From positions 21,848,603 to 21,912,602 of the forward strand of contig HG738137.1 of the NCBI GenBank assembly GCA_000499405.2: a stretch of 64,000 bases of DNA, given 5' to 3'. The notes below the pieces were generated by a model. The model searched no databases, was not told the DNA's origin, and was given only the letters and a program-made list of their open reading frames with translations. Both the position numbers and the translations under genes were made by a program. Of the stretch, positions 13,051 through 25,503 are shown one piece after another. The DNA comes from Onchocerca volvulus. Taxonomy: Eukaryota > Nematoda > Chromadorea > Rhabditida > Onchocercidae. The first letter of the stretch is position 1. Each line of letters opens with the position of its first letter.

Positions 13051-13700
13051 TGTTTTTTATTCGCAATCTAATGATGCGAGCAGTTAAGTTGAGGAAATTA
13101 ATGCAGTGTAGTTTTGACATTGAGACTGAAAGCCGATGGATGCAGCCAGGAAGGGAAAATCGAAGAAGCACTTCTGACTGCTATAGAGGTGGTAGCATTC
13201 TGATGCAGCATATCGTTCCCGCTGCGCAGTTAGCACCGAATTGCCGAGGAACCGAACTGCCTACATGTGTGTGCTAAGACTCTAACTAGCGGAAAAAGAC
13301 TGATAAGTACAGGAGCGAGAGTAAAAACCCAAAGAAAGTCGAGCCAGCGAAAAAGAAGACAAAATTTTCTAGGCACTATTTCTGGACACAAGTTAAACTA
13401 TTCTATTCAAGCCTAGACTCTCCTACCGCCGATTGCCATTGCTGGTGTTGTTCCTCCTCTTTCAAATCAATAGAGTAGCCTCGTTCCGAGCAAGGCTATA
13501 TAAAAAAAAATAGGGCTGAAAGCCAACTCCTTTCATTACTACATCTCTACAAGTAAAATTATTGATTTAAGAAAGAGACAAACAACTAACCAGATGGGAG
13601 CGGATAAGCATACCATTCAGCATACTATTCAGGGACACGGAATATGCATGCACGCCTACTGATTTGTATGGAAACACGCATTAATTTTTATGAAATCAGT
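13051..13700. promoter_or_regulatory. GC-richer island with a TATA box, candidate plus-strand promoter
   Basis: This island is less AT-rich than its surroundings. TATATAAA lies at 13497-13504 just after a small hairpin (CTCG-TTC-CGAG, 13480-13490). About 90 bp downstream, after a possible acceptor CAG at 13591-13593, an ATG opens a 22-codon frame (13594-13662) beginning MGADKHTIQHTIQ. A 76-codon plus-strand frame also covers 13047-13277. No known gene follows on the plus strand, so the product of such a promoter is unknown. It could instead be a distal promoter or enhancer of the minus-strand GPCR. Confidence 0.25.
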
Positions 13701-14703
13701 ACTTATTCGGCAAAACTTACAGATATGGAGAATATTCTGATCAAATGATCACAGTAAGTGAAAACATGTTTATGCCTGAAGGACAGATGCAAAATAGAAG
13801 ACTGGAACAAAATGAGTAGTATCCATTGACGCAATCCGAAGTGTACATAGAAATTCTGAACCAAGTCACAGCGTATCATTCGTTCATAACGTCTTGATCC
13901 ACTTATGTTTGTTATTTCAGTGAAAAAGAAGCACTGCTTGAACATCTCTTAATTAAACATTTTATCAATCATTTTGACTTGTTCCATATTTTATATCTAT
14001 CATGAAAAAGATAATCAATCCTGTATTTCTAGATCAATACCAAGAGACCTCATCGTTTTCTTACACTTAAAGCTCCTGCAAATGCAAGAAGCAATTAAAA
14101 GTTCAACACTCTGAATATAACAGAATCTAAGCAAATTTTGTTAGATTTTTTCGGAGGGACTAATATCCGTGTTCATATATAATTATTCACTAGATACGGG
14201 GCTCATCAACTCTATCAATTATTACATCATCAAATCTTTGAAGTTGCATATATTTCATCGCTATAAGAGCAGCACTTATTTGAGTGTTAACAACTCATCA
14301 AAATTCTTATTGCTATGTCGATAAGGTATGAAATTCCTGCATGATATATCATCTTCGCATTCATCTAAAACATTTTAATCCAGAAATTCTATGTGAATTC
14401 CAAACTTGATTATTATATTAATCAATATTTATGCTCCAAAACACTTTCAACACTTTCACTTCCTTTCTCTATAGTCTATTTCCAAATATTTATGAATACT
14501 TATACAGCATTTGTGATCTGATCAGCAATGACAGTTTAACAGAATTCATTAATCGACATATTACTTTGACAGACTAGTAATCACAAAATACTAAATCTTA
14601 CTATATTATACTTTTTTCCTTCCAAGTTATTTTATTTGATTAAATGACCTGAAAGCCTGTAATGGCAATAGTTATGACTGTAATAGTAATCGCAACATAC
14701 AAT
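13701..14703. other. Intergenic, 3' flank of COMMD2
   Basis: AT-rich DNA downstream of the COMMD2 stop. I see no coding signal. It probably contains the COMMD2 3' UTR. Confidence 0.45.
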
Positions 14704-15850
14704 TTATTTCAAACGTAAACGTTCTAATTTACAAGCAACTGATATAATTTTTTCGATTTCTTCAATTAATCTGCTTAGCATCCCATAATCCATCAAGAAA
14801 ATTTTTTCATCCTCCATGGAAGCAGCAGAAGTCTCAACAGCAATGTCAGTTGTCCAATTACCACCACCACCACCACCACTGCCAACACGAAGCCAAAATT
14901 GAAGCGTTATATCTGGCGCATGCAGCAACACCATCCGGCCAATCTGTACATTTTTCTATGCTCTTTTTTTACATAATATGAAATCAAACGTTAGTATTTT
15001 GTTTCAATAAATTGTTCTGAAAAGAGAAGAGTGGAGTAATGGTTAAAAGACTTCCTGCCTATTACGGTTTTTAATGTCAGTCGTGAAGTAAAATCATAAA
15101 CCGCGAATACCTAAATAAGAAAATATCTCTAGAATATAAGAACAAACATTAGATACGACTTATTGATACTAACATTGGAATCTTATTTCATCTTAAATAT
15201 GAAACACTTACTAATAATCATCTGACGAATTCCGAATTATCAATGTTAATCATACTTCCTACGGCTCATCTTTACACAATCTGCTCTTATGATTAATCCG
15301 TACTGTTTAAAACGAAATAAGACTGTAAGGAGCAAAATTTCAAATAAGAGAATTTTTTTCATAAATTAAATGAGCAATTAGTAGTGTGAAGTAATTTTCC
15401 TGTCAAGTAGACCAATTCGGATTAAAATCTTGCGATATTTTAATCCTTCCTTTTTCGATTCTTAATTTTGGTGAACCTAGTAAATTTGTGGTGTAAAAAA
15501 AAATTCATTTTTGTTACTGCTTCACAAAGTGTGTGTTTGAGAATGGATTTTTGCTACTTAGATACTCAACAAAAAAAATTTTTTTCGGACTTCTCAGAAA
15601 AATTAAGGTTTAAGTTTGATATTGTCATGAAATCATGAAATGCCACAAATCAAAAACAGCATCCAAACTCGTTTTATTTCTTTGCTTTCAATTAGTTTCT
15701 TGACTGCAATCTTGAACAAATTATGGGGAGAGATTTTATACATATCATACTTCAAAAAATGATGTAATACACATCAAAGTTCTAAATATTAAAAAATTAA
15801 TATGTTAAAATTTCTTTCAATCAACAACAAAAAAAACAAAAAAAAAAAAA

Positions 15851-15922
<72 letters not shown>

Positions 15923-18900
15923 AAAATGAAAATCTAGCGCTAGAAACTGACTAACAGAGAGATGGTGACACAGGATTAATTAAAATTGTCAATCTAAATG
16001 GAAGAATTCCGTAAAATCTATGCTGAATAAATTAGCGGTTAAGAATAAAAATAATGGAAAGATAGAACGATTCAAATATAATGGAGAGGAAATTGATTAC
16101 TACAAAGTCCAAATAAATTTCCGAATATGAAGAAGTTTTTCCTTTCACATTTCGCAAAGTTTTCAAAAGCATATGAATGCCTTTATTTTCAATGCACATT
16201 TTCTTTTTTTTTTCACTTTTTGATCAGTAAGACTGTCATTCGCCTTCAGAAATTATATACAACCCAAAATGGATCATATTAATTTATTAAATCCTTTCCG
16301 ACTAAGTTGATTTATTAAATCCTTATTCAAAACAAAAGTTCTTGAAAATACCTGTGAAGGACAATCTATCTTGATAGGTTATGATGTCTATAAGTTGTGT
16401 TGAATATGCTTTCAAAAAAATATGAGAAATCAAGAGTAGAAAGATTTCGGATTATTTTAATTCAAAAAGATAAAAAAAAAAAAAAAAGAGAAAAATATGA
16501 TTAATTAAGGAACTGTAGTATTTTTTTAAATTTGTTGATTAAACGATTTGGTGTAATATAAATGCGAAGTATGACATAACTAGAATGGCTATGTTATATT
16601 ATCATTAGTACATAAGCAATATTTACAAATAACATAGTACAAAAATGTTCTGTCCAAATACCAAAATAGGGAGAATCTCACATCAACAGTAAATAATTTT
16701 TAATTCGCCAAATGAAGAAGATATTTGCGTTAGAACTGTGATTAAGAACGGTATATGTGCATTAATTGAATATATTGAACTTAAATTTATGCATGCATGA
16801 TTATAAATATGAATACGAAGTCATTTATATAGAAAAATACCATATTTTAATATATTTTGAAGAAAAAAGACATCACTTTAAAAATGGAGATTAAGATATA
16901 AAAGCAATGCATGAATAAGAAGCATGAAAGTGAGCAAGCAGAGTCTGATAAATGAGCTAAATGGTTCCAGATTATGAGGAAATGGTTTAAAGGAAGTGAG
17001 GGAAATGAATTATTATTCATTTGTGGCACAAAACTGCGAACTTTCAATTCAAAGCTTTTTTTAATGAAAATTGCAATACAGCAAAGTTGTCCTGCTTACG
17101 TTCTGTTTTTTAAAAAAGCATTAAAATTCAAAAACTTAATTATGACGAGTTTTTGAGCTTATTTCACTGTTTAAGAAATATTCTCAACTATATAAACACT
17201 TAATGTTTTGTCGGAAAAATAAGAAGAAAAAGTTCATTTAAGGAGAAAAGTAAGGTCCTACTTTTACTTGAGAATTATTTAAACTTCATTTATATGTCGC
17301 TATAAAATAATAATGTATGGTACAACTACTTGATCTATGCCATGTTTTGATGGTGACTCCTGTCATTGCTCAACTCTGTCGTGAGAATAAAAAACTAATG
17401 CTCATTACAGCATAATGAAATAAGAACAAAGATGCGCACATAATTCTATACACCCTCTCATGCATGAAATAGCTTATGTCTTTCTTACAAACAAATATTC
17501 TAAACAGCGATTTTCATTAAACTGTAAGAATATAAAAACAGACGGAATTTCCTGGAAGCTCATTTATAATCTATTTAAACTGCATTACTCCACTCTAAAA
17601 ACTTCAAAATCTTATCCCTTTCCTTAATACTTATATAATGTATAGTATTCTAAATACTTCACAGTAGTCAAATTAAACGAAGCTTGACAAGATACTATTC
17701 AATTAAGAAATACTTCTTTTTGAAAATCGTACACTTGATAAAAGAAATTGTTATTAAGAACCAAAACGTTCCTCAATAAACATAACTGGACTAGCAGTAA
17801 GCATCAATAAGTTTTTTGAAATGGTTTTAAGAGTATCGGTTAAGAGAAAGAATTAAATAAATGCGCTTTTCTAACGAAGATATTTTCTTCTTCCAAGAAA
17901 GTATATTTAAATTTGGAATTCCTTGATTTATTTCTCTGATTTATCTCTCTTTGTTTGCCTCTAGCAGAAAATTTTAAAATTGCATAAATTGAATTAAACT
18001 CTGCAATTTAAAAAGCAATTGTGATTAAAAAAATAATTCGACAATGTTTAAATTTGAATTTTTGTACTCCTCAATTTAGAATGAGCAGTGAGAGAAATCA
18101 GAATAAATGTTGTGAAAAATGAATCTAAATATTGAAAAAAACAAAAACTATTACATATATAATATTCATGATCTCAGTGAAATTACTTGCAAAACTAGTT
18201 TTCTAATCTCAGGAAAATTACATACAGTATTTCCAAAGTCCAAAAATGTTTCTATCCTTTTTTGCTTTAACAGCAAATTTTAATCAAATACCATCTCGAC
18301 AGCTAAAAACCACTTTACAATTTAGATCGAATCTTGCTCTGAAAAGCTAAATGCAAAGTCCAATACACTAAATCATCTCAAGAGATAAATTTGGTTTTTA
18401 TAAATTCATTAATATATGCCACAAATATCATGGAAACTTTTCAGGAATTCGAGAAGCAATAATATTAAGACTTACCGTAATTTGAAGACGACAATGAAGA
18501 GACCGAAATGGAGGATATTTAGATACAGCGTTCATTATGGTAGGTTTATAAGACTGTTCAGTATTCATAAAGTTGATGATTGCTTTGATAAGCTCGTCAT
18601 TGAAGGATTCCCGTGATAAAATGTTCATGAGATTAGATAATGCAAGCTAAAAACAAAAAAAAGGCTTGTAGTTGATTGACAAAATAACTTAACTAATATT
18701 TTCATTAGTATAAAATGGTTACATCTTAATTAAAACAAGACAAAACAAGCATCGTTACTATCAACTAAAGCTAGCTAAATTTGCAATAAAGAAGAGCAAG
18801 AAATCCAGATTCTTCCAATAAAAAAAAAAATCTATCCAGTGTATTATATTTCGCAACTGAAAATCATTTTTTTTTGTATTCAGCATAAAAACCGAACTTC

Positions 18901-19603
18901 ATTACATTTGATGTAAAGATGTTATATAATACTAACCTCGTTATTATGTACATAATTATGCAGTTGTATAAGAGAATTGAAACAACGCCAGATATCAGCT
19001 GAAGGTAAATCAACATGAGCTGAAATTCATCATATGAACATAGAAATGCAAGCAGTTTCGTACCAAAGTTATAGAAAACTGTTAATCGTACCAAAATTAT
19101 CAGAAAACGCATTAATTTAAAAATTTAGCGTATTAATTCTAATCTATAACCATAATCTTATATTTTTAATAAGTAGAAAGTCAGGCTTTACTATCTATTA
19201 TTTTGCAGCAATCTCATTGCAAGAGCAAATTAAAAGAATAAACATCTCAAAATCACTGGAATTCCACTTTTTTTTTTTTTTCTTTTTTTTTTTGTCAGAG
19301 TCTTAACTAAAAACCGGTATTTCCTAATATCGATGAGTTAGTGCATTAGGAAGAATTATAATGCTATTGATAGTTTCTTCCTAAGCTCATACATTTCTAT
19401 GATTTGTGAAAAATTATAGCACCTGCGAGAGAATCAACATAACCAGTGAGTAACCGCTTTTTGTTGAATGATTCAATTTCTTCGATTATAGCATTACATA
19501 CTGCAATGTAATGATGCAATAATAAGATATGATCATTCAATTTAGAAGCCGTTGAAGAATCTAAAGCATTCGTCTCTATTTTTTTTTTTTTTTTTTGGTT
19601 CAT
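14704..19603 (-). CDS. commd2: COMM domain-containing protein 2 (COMMD2)
   Basis: Four exons on the minus strand: 19603-19423, 19019-18937, 18646-18476 and 14943-14704. All are in phase, giving 224 aa (human 199). The first half aligns to the COMMD2 helical N-domain: DHILLLHHYIAVCNAIIEEI, then SADIWRCFNSLIQLHNYV, then FNDELIKAIINFM. The C-terminal COMM domain starts at YPPFRSLHCRLQIT, continues with DITLQFWLRV and ends with FLMDYGMLSRLIEEIEKII. COMMD proteins form the Commander complex with CCDC22/CCDC93 and retriever subunits and act in endosomal recycling. Two oddities: a run of six glycines inside the COMM domain (codons near 14870), and a start of MNQ plus five lysines encoded by an 18-A run (19579-19596). 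The last intron, 14944-18475, is 3.5 kb. The start is the only ATG in frame before the upstream stop-rich region, but a start after the A-run cannot be excluded. Confidence 0.82.
15826..15920. repeat. Long A tract in a COMMD2 intron
   Basis: About 95 bases of almost pure A, broken by a few C. It sits in the large last intron of COMMD2. It could be the tail of a retroposed sequence; no recognisable body is seen to its left. Its length in the assembly may be unreliable. Confidence 0.85.
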
Positions 19604-20537
19604 AATGTCAGCTTTTATAATACATACAGCCAAGAATATAATCTAACACAACAAGCCATTCATTACTCTAAATAACTAATTCGTAAAATCGGGAAAAATT
19701 AAAGCGTTGGAAGCCAGGATCTTAATTTTAAATAAGAATGAAAAGCGTTGAGTCTCAATACAATCGTTTGCTGTGATCGTTGGTTTTTGCATCATAAACA
19801 GAGATCCACCAAATGAATCATTCATTATTATTATCAATCAGTATCCCCTATACTTCAGAAATGAAACTCACCCCGAGATGGCTCTTCAACTTGAAGTAAA
19901 ACCCCCAATGGGATTACCAGGTCATCCAAGCACCTCTCCAGATCGTCTTCTCCCGCCATCTGAACTAAGCAGCAAATGAAATAATCACTCCACTGTCTAG
20001 AGGAATCGCTATGAAAATCATGATCTCATGTGGAATGAAAGATGAAATATTGTTCCGCCGTTTTTCTCTTTACTGAATTTACGATTTCATCGAGAGTTTC
20101 GAAGACAAATACGTGCACTTTCACGCACGTATTAATCAGAGGAGAGTGGTGATGCAATTAATGATGCGATGGAAGCTTCCTACATATTTCATTTACGTAT
20201 TTCTTTTACATTCGTTACATGACGAATCAAAGTTTATTCATAAATTGATACTGACATAATTTGTTGAAATGATAAGTGGCAACCATTATTTCATTTTCCA
20301 TCCGTCGGAGAATTAAAAAATGCTTGGAAATCATTCATAAATTTTCATTTTCTTTATTCCAAAATAATATATCAATAATTGAACAAAAAGCAACACCGGG
20401 AACGGATTATGTTCGTTTACAGAAATGATGTACTCAAATAATTGAAAAATTTATTAAATTATAAAAATCGCAATAGCAACAGGAATGCAGCACTCACAGG
20501 CATTCATCTCGGTATTGTAAGTGTTTTTTTCTGTTGT
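19604..20537. other. Short spacer between FKBP and COMMD2
   Basis: About 930 bp separate the FKBP stop and the COMMD2 ATG, both on the minus strand. There is no convincing exon. The 68-codon frame at 19773-19979 has no partner exons. A TTAG acceptor about 50 bases upstream of the COMMD2 ATG could serve trans-splicing. Confidence 0.4.
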
Positions 20538-22622
20538 TCATAACTCATCATTCTTGATTAATTTATGAAGTTCGATTTCGAAGTATAAGTTAGCTTTACC
20601 GGGTATTGATGGCTTTCGGCCTTCACTACCGTACCCTTAAAAGAAATGTACAAATTAAAAAAAAAAAAAGTGCTTATAAATTAAATTCAGAATTCTGTTA
20701 AAATAGTGCCAACCTAATTTCCAAGGAATGACTACTTTTCTTCTCTCTCCTTCGCACATGCCAAGCATTGCTCGGTCCATACCTTCGATAACCTATAAAT
20801 GTAATCAATGATTTTTCAGCTCTTCAATGAATATTTTATGAAATTTGAAACCGTCTGCTTTCTCTGCTGAAAATACTTTATTTTTTGAAAAGTTAAACAA
20901 ATCTCCTGTCAACCTTAATATCAGCAGAAGTAGCCAAAAAATTAAATATAATTTCAGTTAAAACATCTTATTTTTCAGAAAACGAAACATAATACGGAAA
21001 ATCTACAACAAGAATTACTTCTCCTTTTCCAAGTTTGAAGATGAATGGTGTATTTCGGCTGAAGCTGGAATCGACATATGTTCCGTCGAAATCTTCTAAG
21101 CGAAGCGTATAGTGTTGATGAATTGTATCACCTTTCTCGGCCTTACGACATTCCTTCTCATCAATTTTATGTGTCACCTTCAAATCTTTGGAGTGTATTT
21201 TAAAATTTTCTTGATGTCAAACATTATCTCTCCTTCCGTAACTATCATATCATAAAGATTATGCATAATGCTGCTGAATTATCTTTCTTCGTATTTCAGC
21301 ACACTCTGATATGCATTCCACGAAAGTGGGAAAAATTTTTTACAAGAAAATATCGCTCTTTCTAAATTTGAAGATGAATGACATCTGGAACCCAAATCAG
21401 CAAATATTTTGGAAATTAAGGCATTGAGCATGAAAGTTGTGTGCAAAACAACAGGATCTTTTTATGTTAGTCAGTATAATGGAAGCTCTTTCATTTGTTT
21501 TTGAAGATAATATGCAATACACTGCAATCAATTTCATTTACAAACAAACTTACTTATATATGGTTAAGTTTTTCAGTCCCTTCACGTCTATCAGAACATT
21601 TATTTTGTAACATCCCGATTTCACTAATAATTAAACGCATGCCTCAATTTTCAAACCATCTTCATCGGTCCATGAATCACCGGGCACCGGTCGAAACAGA
21701 TTCACAAGTTGTACTGTATAGTACAGTGTTTGTCCACCTTTTATATTATCTCTATCACGACCATCATCACCGAAACCTAAATGTGCTGGAATGACCACTT
21801 TCCGTTTTTCACCAATGCACATACCGGTCATAGCTCGATCCATCCCGCTGATAACTTGGTTTTTGCCAAGCGTAAATACGTATCTGAAAACTTTTGGGAT
21901 CTAAACAACTTAATGAATGACAGAACTTCGAAGAAAAAATATCAGAAGCACACTCAGAAAGAAACAATTTGTATTATGTCTATGGATACTAGACAAAAAA
22001 GGAAAAGGAAAACTTATTATTCTTCCGCTATCCTGATTTCCAAGTAAATGGAGTCCAAGATTCAAGAAAAAAGCTTCCTTATTGTGAAATTTTTGAATTA
22101 ATCCTGATTGGTTTAAGATTTCTAAATTGATCCTAATTTGTTCAAATCAATTAAATTGATCAATTCTTTTTCATAGATGAAATCTGTTCTTTTTTCAATT
22201 TTCAGATGATTAAAATCTTATAATCCTAATTTTTTTCCATTTTTTGGAAAATAAAATTTTGCAAAAAACAGTATCCCCGATGAATTCACACTTCTTAGAT
22301 GACCTTACGGTTTCTTGCCGAAATTGGATCCTATTATTTGACCATCTGTATCGGATAATTTGTAGAATTGTTCGACGATATCACCTGGTTGGCTTTTTAT
22401 TTTACACTTCTCCGACTTGATTGGTTTTATTATCTTAATCTGAAAATCAACTTAAGATATGGATCATCTGAAGCAAAACTGAAAATTCAGCATAAAATTT
22501 AAGGGACAAACCTCCAATCCATCATCTTCCTTCCAGTTGAGTTTTTCTTCATCCTCACCAAATACAGAAACAAATGATATTATTGTTGCGCCCAAGATGA
22601 GAACCAAGTTATTACAATACAT
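20538..22622 (-). CDS. ER-lumenal two-domain FKBP-type peptidyl-prolyl isomerase
   Basis: Six exons on the minus strand: 22622-22512, 22439-22309, 21883-21643, 21177-21019, 20792-20714 and 20635-20538, giving 272 aa. A hydrophobic signal peptide (about residues 1-21, [18 protein letters not shown]) leads to two FKBP domains, about 45-150 and 165-262. Each shows the family pattern: [18 protein letters not shown] in domain 1, [18 protein letters not shown] in domain 2, and MDRAM in both. The chain ends in KNDEL, an ER-retrieval type tail. The layout is that of the C. elegans FKB-3/4/5 class, which assist folding of secreted and collagenous proteins. Domain 2 keeps the catalytic-pocket Asp (DGTYVDSS). 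Domain 1 has DGQIIGSN instead and may be weak or inactive. The intron after exon 3 appears to use a GC donor (GAG/GCATGC), which keeps KIE-VTHK in frame at the same place as the first domain's boundary. Confidence 0.93.
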
Positions 22623-23144
22623 AGTTCCAAGCAATTATGATTGAGATTTCAGTAAAATTACGACCAAATAGAAAGGAAATCAGAATTTCTAGAAATTTAT
22701 AGAAAGATGAAAAAGCTTTAAATTAGTTCAAATTTAACATTATGGATAAACACAGAAAATGACCATTTTAACTTAGCTTTTATAAGAGAGATCTGGAATT
22801 TTTAAGAATTGTGGCCTGAAAAAAATATAGCAGGGTCGAGTTTTCTCTTAAAAAAATCTGAAGAACAAAATAAACTTTTACCTGAGCTAATTAGAAATGC
22901 AACCTATAAAATATCACTCGAAGCTTTAGATTTGTTAGCCATTTCAGTACTAAGTGAATAGCTTCAGATCAGCAGTTAACAATTAAATGCTTGAAGTAAT
23001 TCAAAATGCAAATGACTAAATTGTAATTAAAAAACTTGTCTGACATAACATCAAAAGCTTGAGGAATATTCTCTCAAAATCTTTTAATCATTCTGGTATA
23101 TTTTAGGCCTATCTCTTATTGATCCTATTTTTGTTGAAAATGAA

Positions 23145-23537
23145 ATGTTGGAAAATAAAGGAGCAAAGGGACTTGAAAGACAATCTTATGAAGGTAGCAA
23201 ACAATATAAAACAGTAATGAATGAATTACTTCGTCCATCTCCTTGTATTTTCCAAAATATAAAAACTATAAAGAAAGGCAAGCGAATGCAAGATGTGGGA
23301 ATAAAGAAAGAAAGAAATGGCCGATATCTAAACCTGTTTCAGGTTGTGCGGCTGTCGAAAAGTAGTTCTACCAGTTGGGTATCGCATATCTTAGCAACCT
23401 ACCCCCGGACACTGACAATATTTCGACTAATCCATCCACCACTCCGTACCTTTCGTCTCGAACTGATCGGCGAATTCCATCTCCAACAGTTTAAAAACTC
23501 TGACAAACCAACAAATCTCTCTGTGAATGGCAAATGA
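23145..23537 (+). other. Open frame of 130 codons, doubtful gene
   Basis: An ATG-started frame with no stop for 130 codons, unusually long for this AT-rich sequence. The middle crosses a TTTCAG acceptor-like site at 23336-23341, and the base composition becomes GC-richer after it. I recognise no domain: the product is Lys/Arg/Ser-rich and lacks a signal peptide or membrane segment. It may be chance, a UTR exon, or part of an element. It stands just upstream of the FKBP start, in the opposite direction. Confidence 0.15.
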
Positions 23538-25140
23538 AGAGAAGGGGGAAGGAAAAAAGATCATTATGGTTTTAGAAACAAAGATGGAAAAGAAGTTCGC
23601 AATCTTCACAATTCTATACGACAGGAAGGAAAGATCAGTGAAATTGGTGTGAACTGACAGTTGCTGTTTAGTAATACATCAGTAGTAGCAAGTAGATGCA
23701 TAAGTGTGACCAGTGGGACATTAATTAGAAAATGAGTTTTTTGATGGTATCTGAAGACTCGTTGAAGAATTTTATTCCGATGATTTATTGCTACGGTTTT
23801 TAGAAACCTTCGCAATAGAATGTAATAAGTTAGTTCTAATTGAAGCAATTAATTTCTTTTTGATCTCGAAATTTCTATTATAATTGAAAAAATCAAGTCT
23901 TTTTCTTACTAGTTATCATCCAAAATTTTTAGGTACTCAGATTTGTAGACTTGGCCATTAATGATGCTCGTAAATCCTTCAAAATTTTTGATTTTATTGC
24001 TGATATAGAAATTCATCATAGCTCTAAAGAATTAAGATCTCTTACCTTAAAACAACTTGAATTGCAAAATAATTCACTTTAGTCGTTAGTAATTGAAAGA
24101 TAAACGGGCATAAATTTGCGTTATATTCCCGATTATTCATTAACATAAAATCTTTCATTTTTGCATTTTTTTAAAATTGTCGTCCTTTTTTTCTTTGCTG
24201 TCACCAGTATTCAAGTGCTAAATGACTGTTACTGGAATTTTGCATCAAGAGACTATGCAGTGCAGAAATATTTCTCAAAAGTTTCAAATTCTTTTGTAAA
24301 GATCAAATTAGTTCTGGTTAACTGTGATTTTGAATTTGTTTTCTCTGCAAATTGATAAGATCAATGCCATCCTGACAATTCATTGCAAATTTACATTGTT
24401 GTATCTGTACAGTTCTTTTTTTTTTTTTTGCTGCAAAAATTATTCATTGCAGCGAACTTCAATATTATGCAAAATACTAACACAGGGATGCTGAATTTTA
24501 TCATTGATAACGTTGTAATATCACTTTATTATCATTGTTAACACAGAAAGAAGTATCGTTGCATAGCTCATCAAATTTCGTGAATCAAGAAACTTCACTA
24601 TTCAGTTTGTCAGTATTCCTCAGTCTGTATGAGATCTCCAATTGGCTTCTCTTTTATAATTATTTTCTCTTTCCAATCAATCATTTCAGATCTTCGCCCA
24701 AATCTTTTCGTATTACACTAACTGTTCTTATCACTCTTTTTACCTTTTCACCATTGAATTCTGATTTTCATCATATTTTATAATCATCCGTGTTATTTTT
24801 CTTAAATTCAGGATTTCATCATATGTTCATTTCAATCTACTTGATAATTTTCTGAATTATATCCACAATATTACACCTAAGTTCTCTCATTTCACTTTCT
24901 GAAACCTCAAACTTTTATTTTCGATTTTCATTTCCCTATCCTCACAATTTTTGTGCAATCGATATTTATACTTCTAAGGAAGGACTCGATGTATCTTTCT
25001 TGCATGATCCTTTTCTCAATGGTGCATTTTGTCCTTTATAATTCTTTATTATAACTTTATCAACTTATTATCTTTTGCCTTCTGCCTGTTCTTCTGGTAA
25101 TTTATCACTTAAACCAGTGTGTTCTTTCATTATGTCAATC

Positions 25141-25503
25141 ATCATCTTCGTCGACAATTAAATATTGTAAAAAAGGTTCAATTTTATGTCTTTAACTTCA
25201 TTCCTCGTCACAAAAGCTTTTCCGCCATCTGCCATTCCAGTCATCTATGAGGAAGGTCATGTCAAGGTGTAATTGGTTTGCTTCTCGGCTTTCTCAGCCA
25301 ACCCAATTTGAATATTCCTTGTGCACTTCTTGTTTACCGCACAGGTTTTTGTAGTCCATTTTGTGGAGCTGACCATTCAGCGTTGCTGAAGTTGTTGTTG
25401 GTCATTTCGAGATTGAATTATTTATCTGCTTGATTCGTCATGATAGTTCATCTTATCCATGACTTCGGCTAACTCTGTTTGTTTCATTTCCAATACTTCT
25501 CAT
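25141..25503. repeat. 363-bp dispersed repeat, copy 1
   Basis: This block matches 55258-55620 along its full length without indels. I count only about eight differences, seemingly all transitions. The right flank also matches the second copy, but far more loosely (for example GTTCAATTTTTTCCAT). Read on the minus strand it looks like decayed coding sequence ([20 protein letters not shown] between stops), with the same stops in both copies. It is probably part of an old retroelement or non-autonomous element. Confidence 0.85.
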
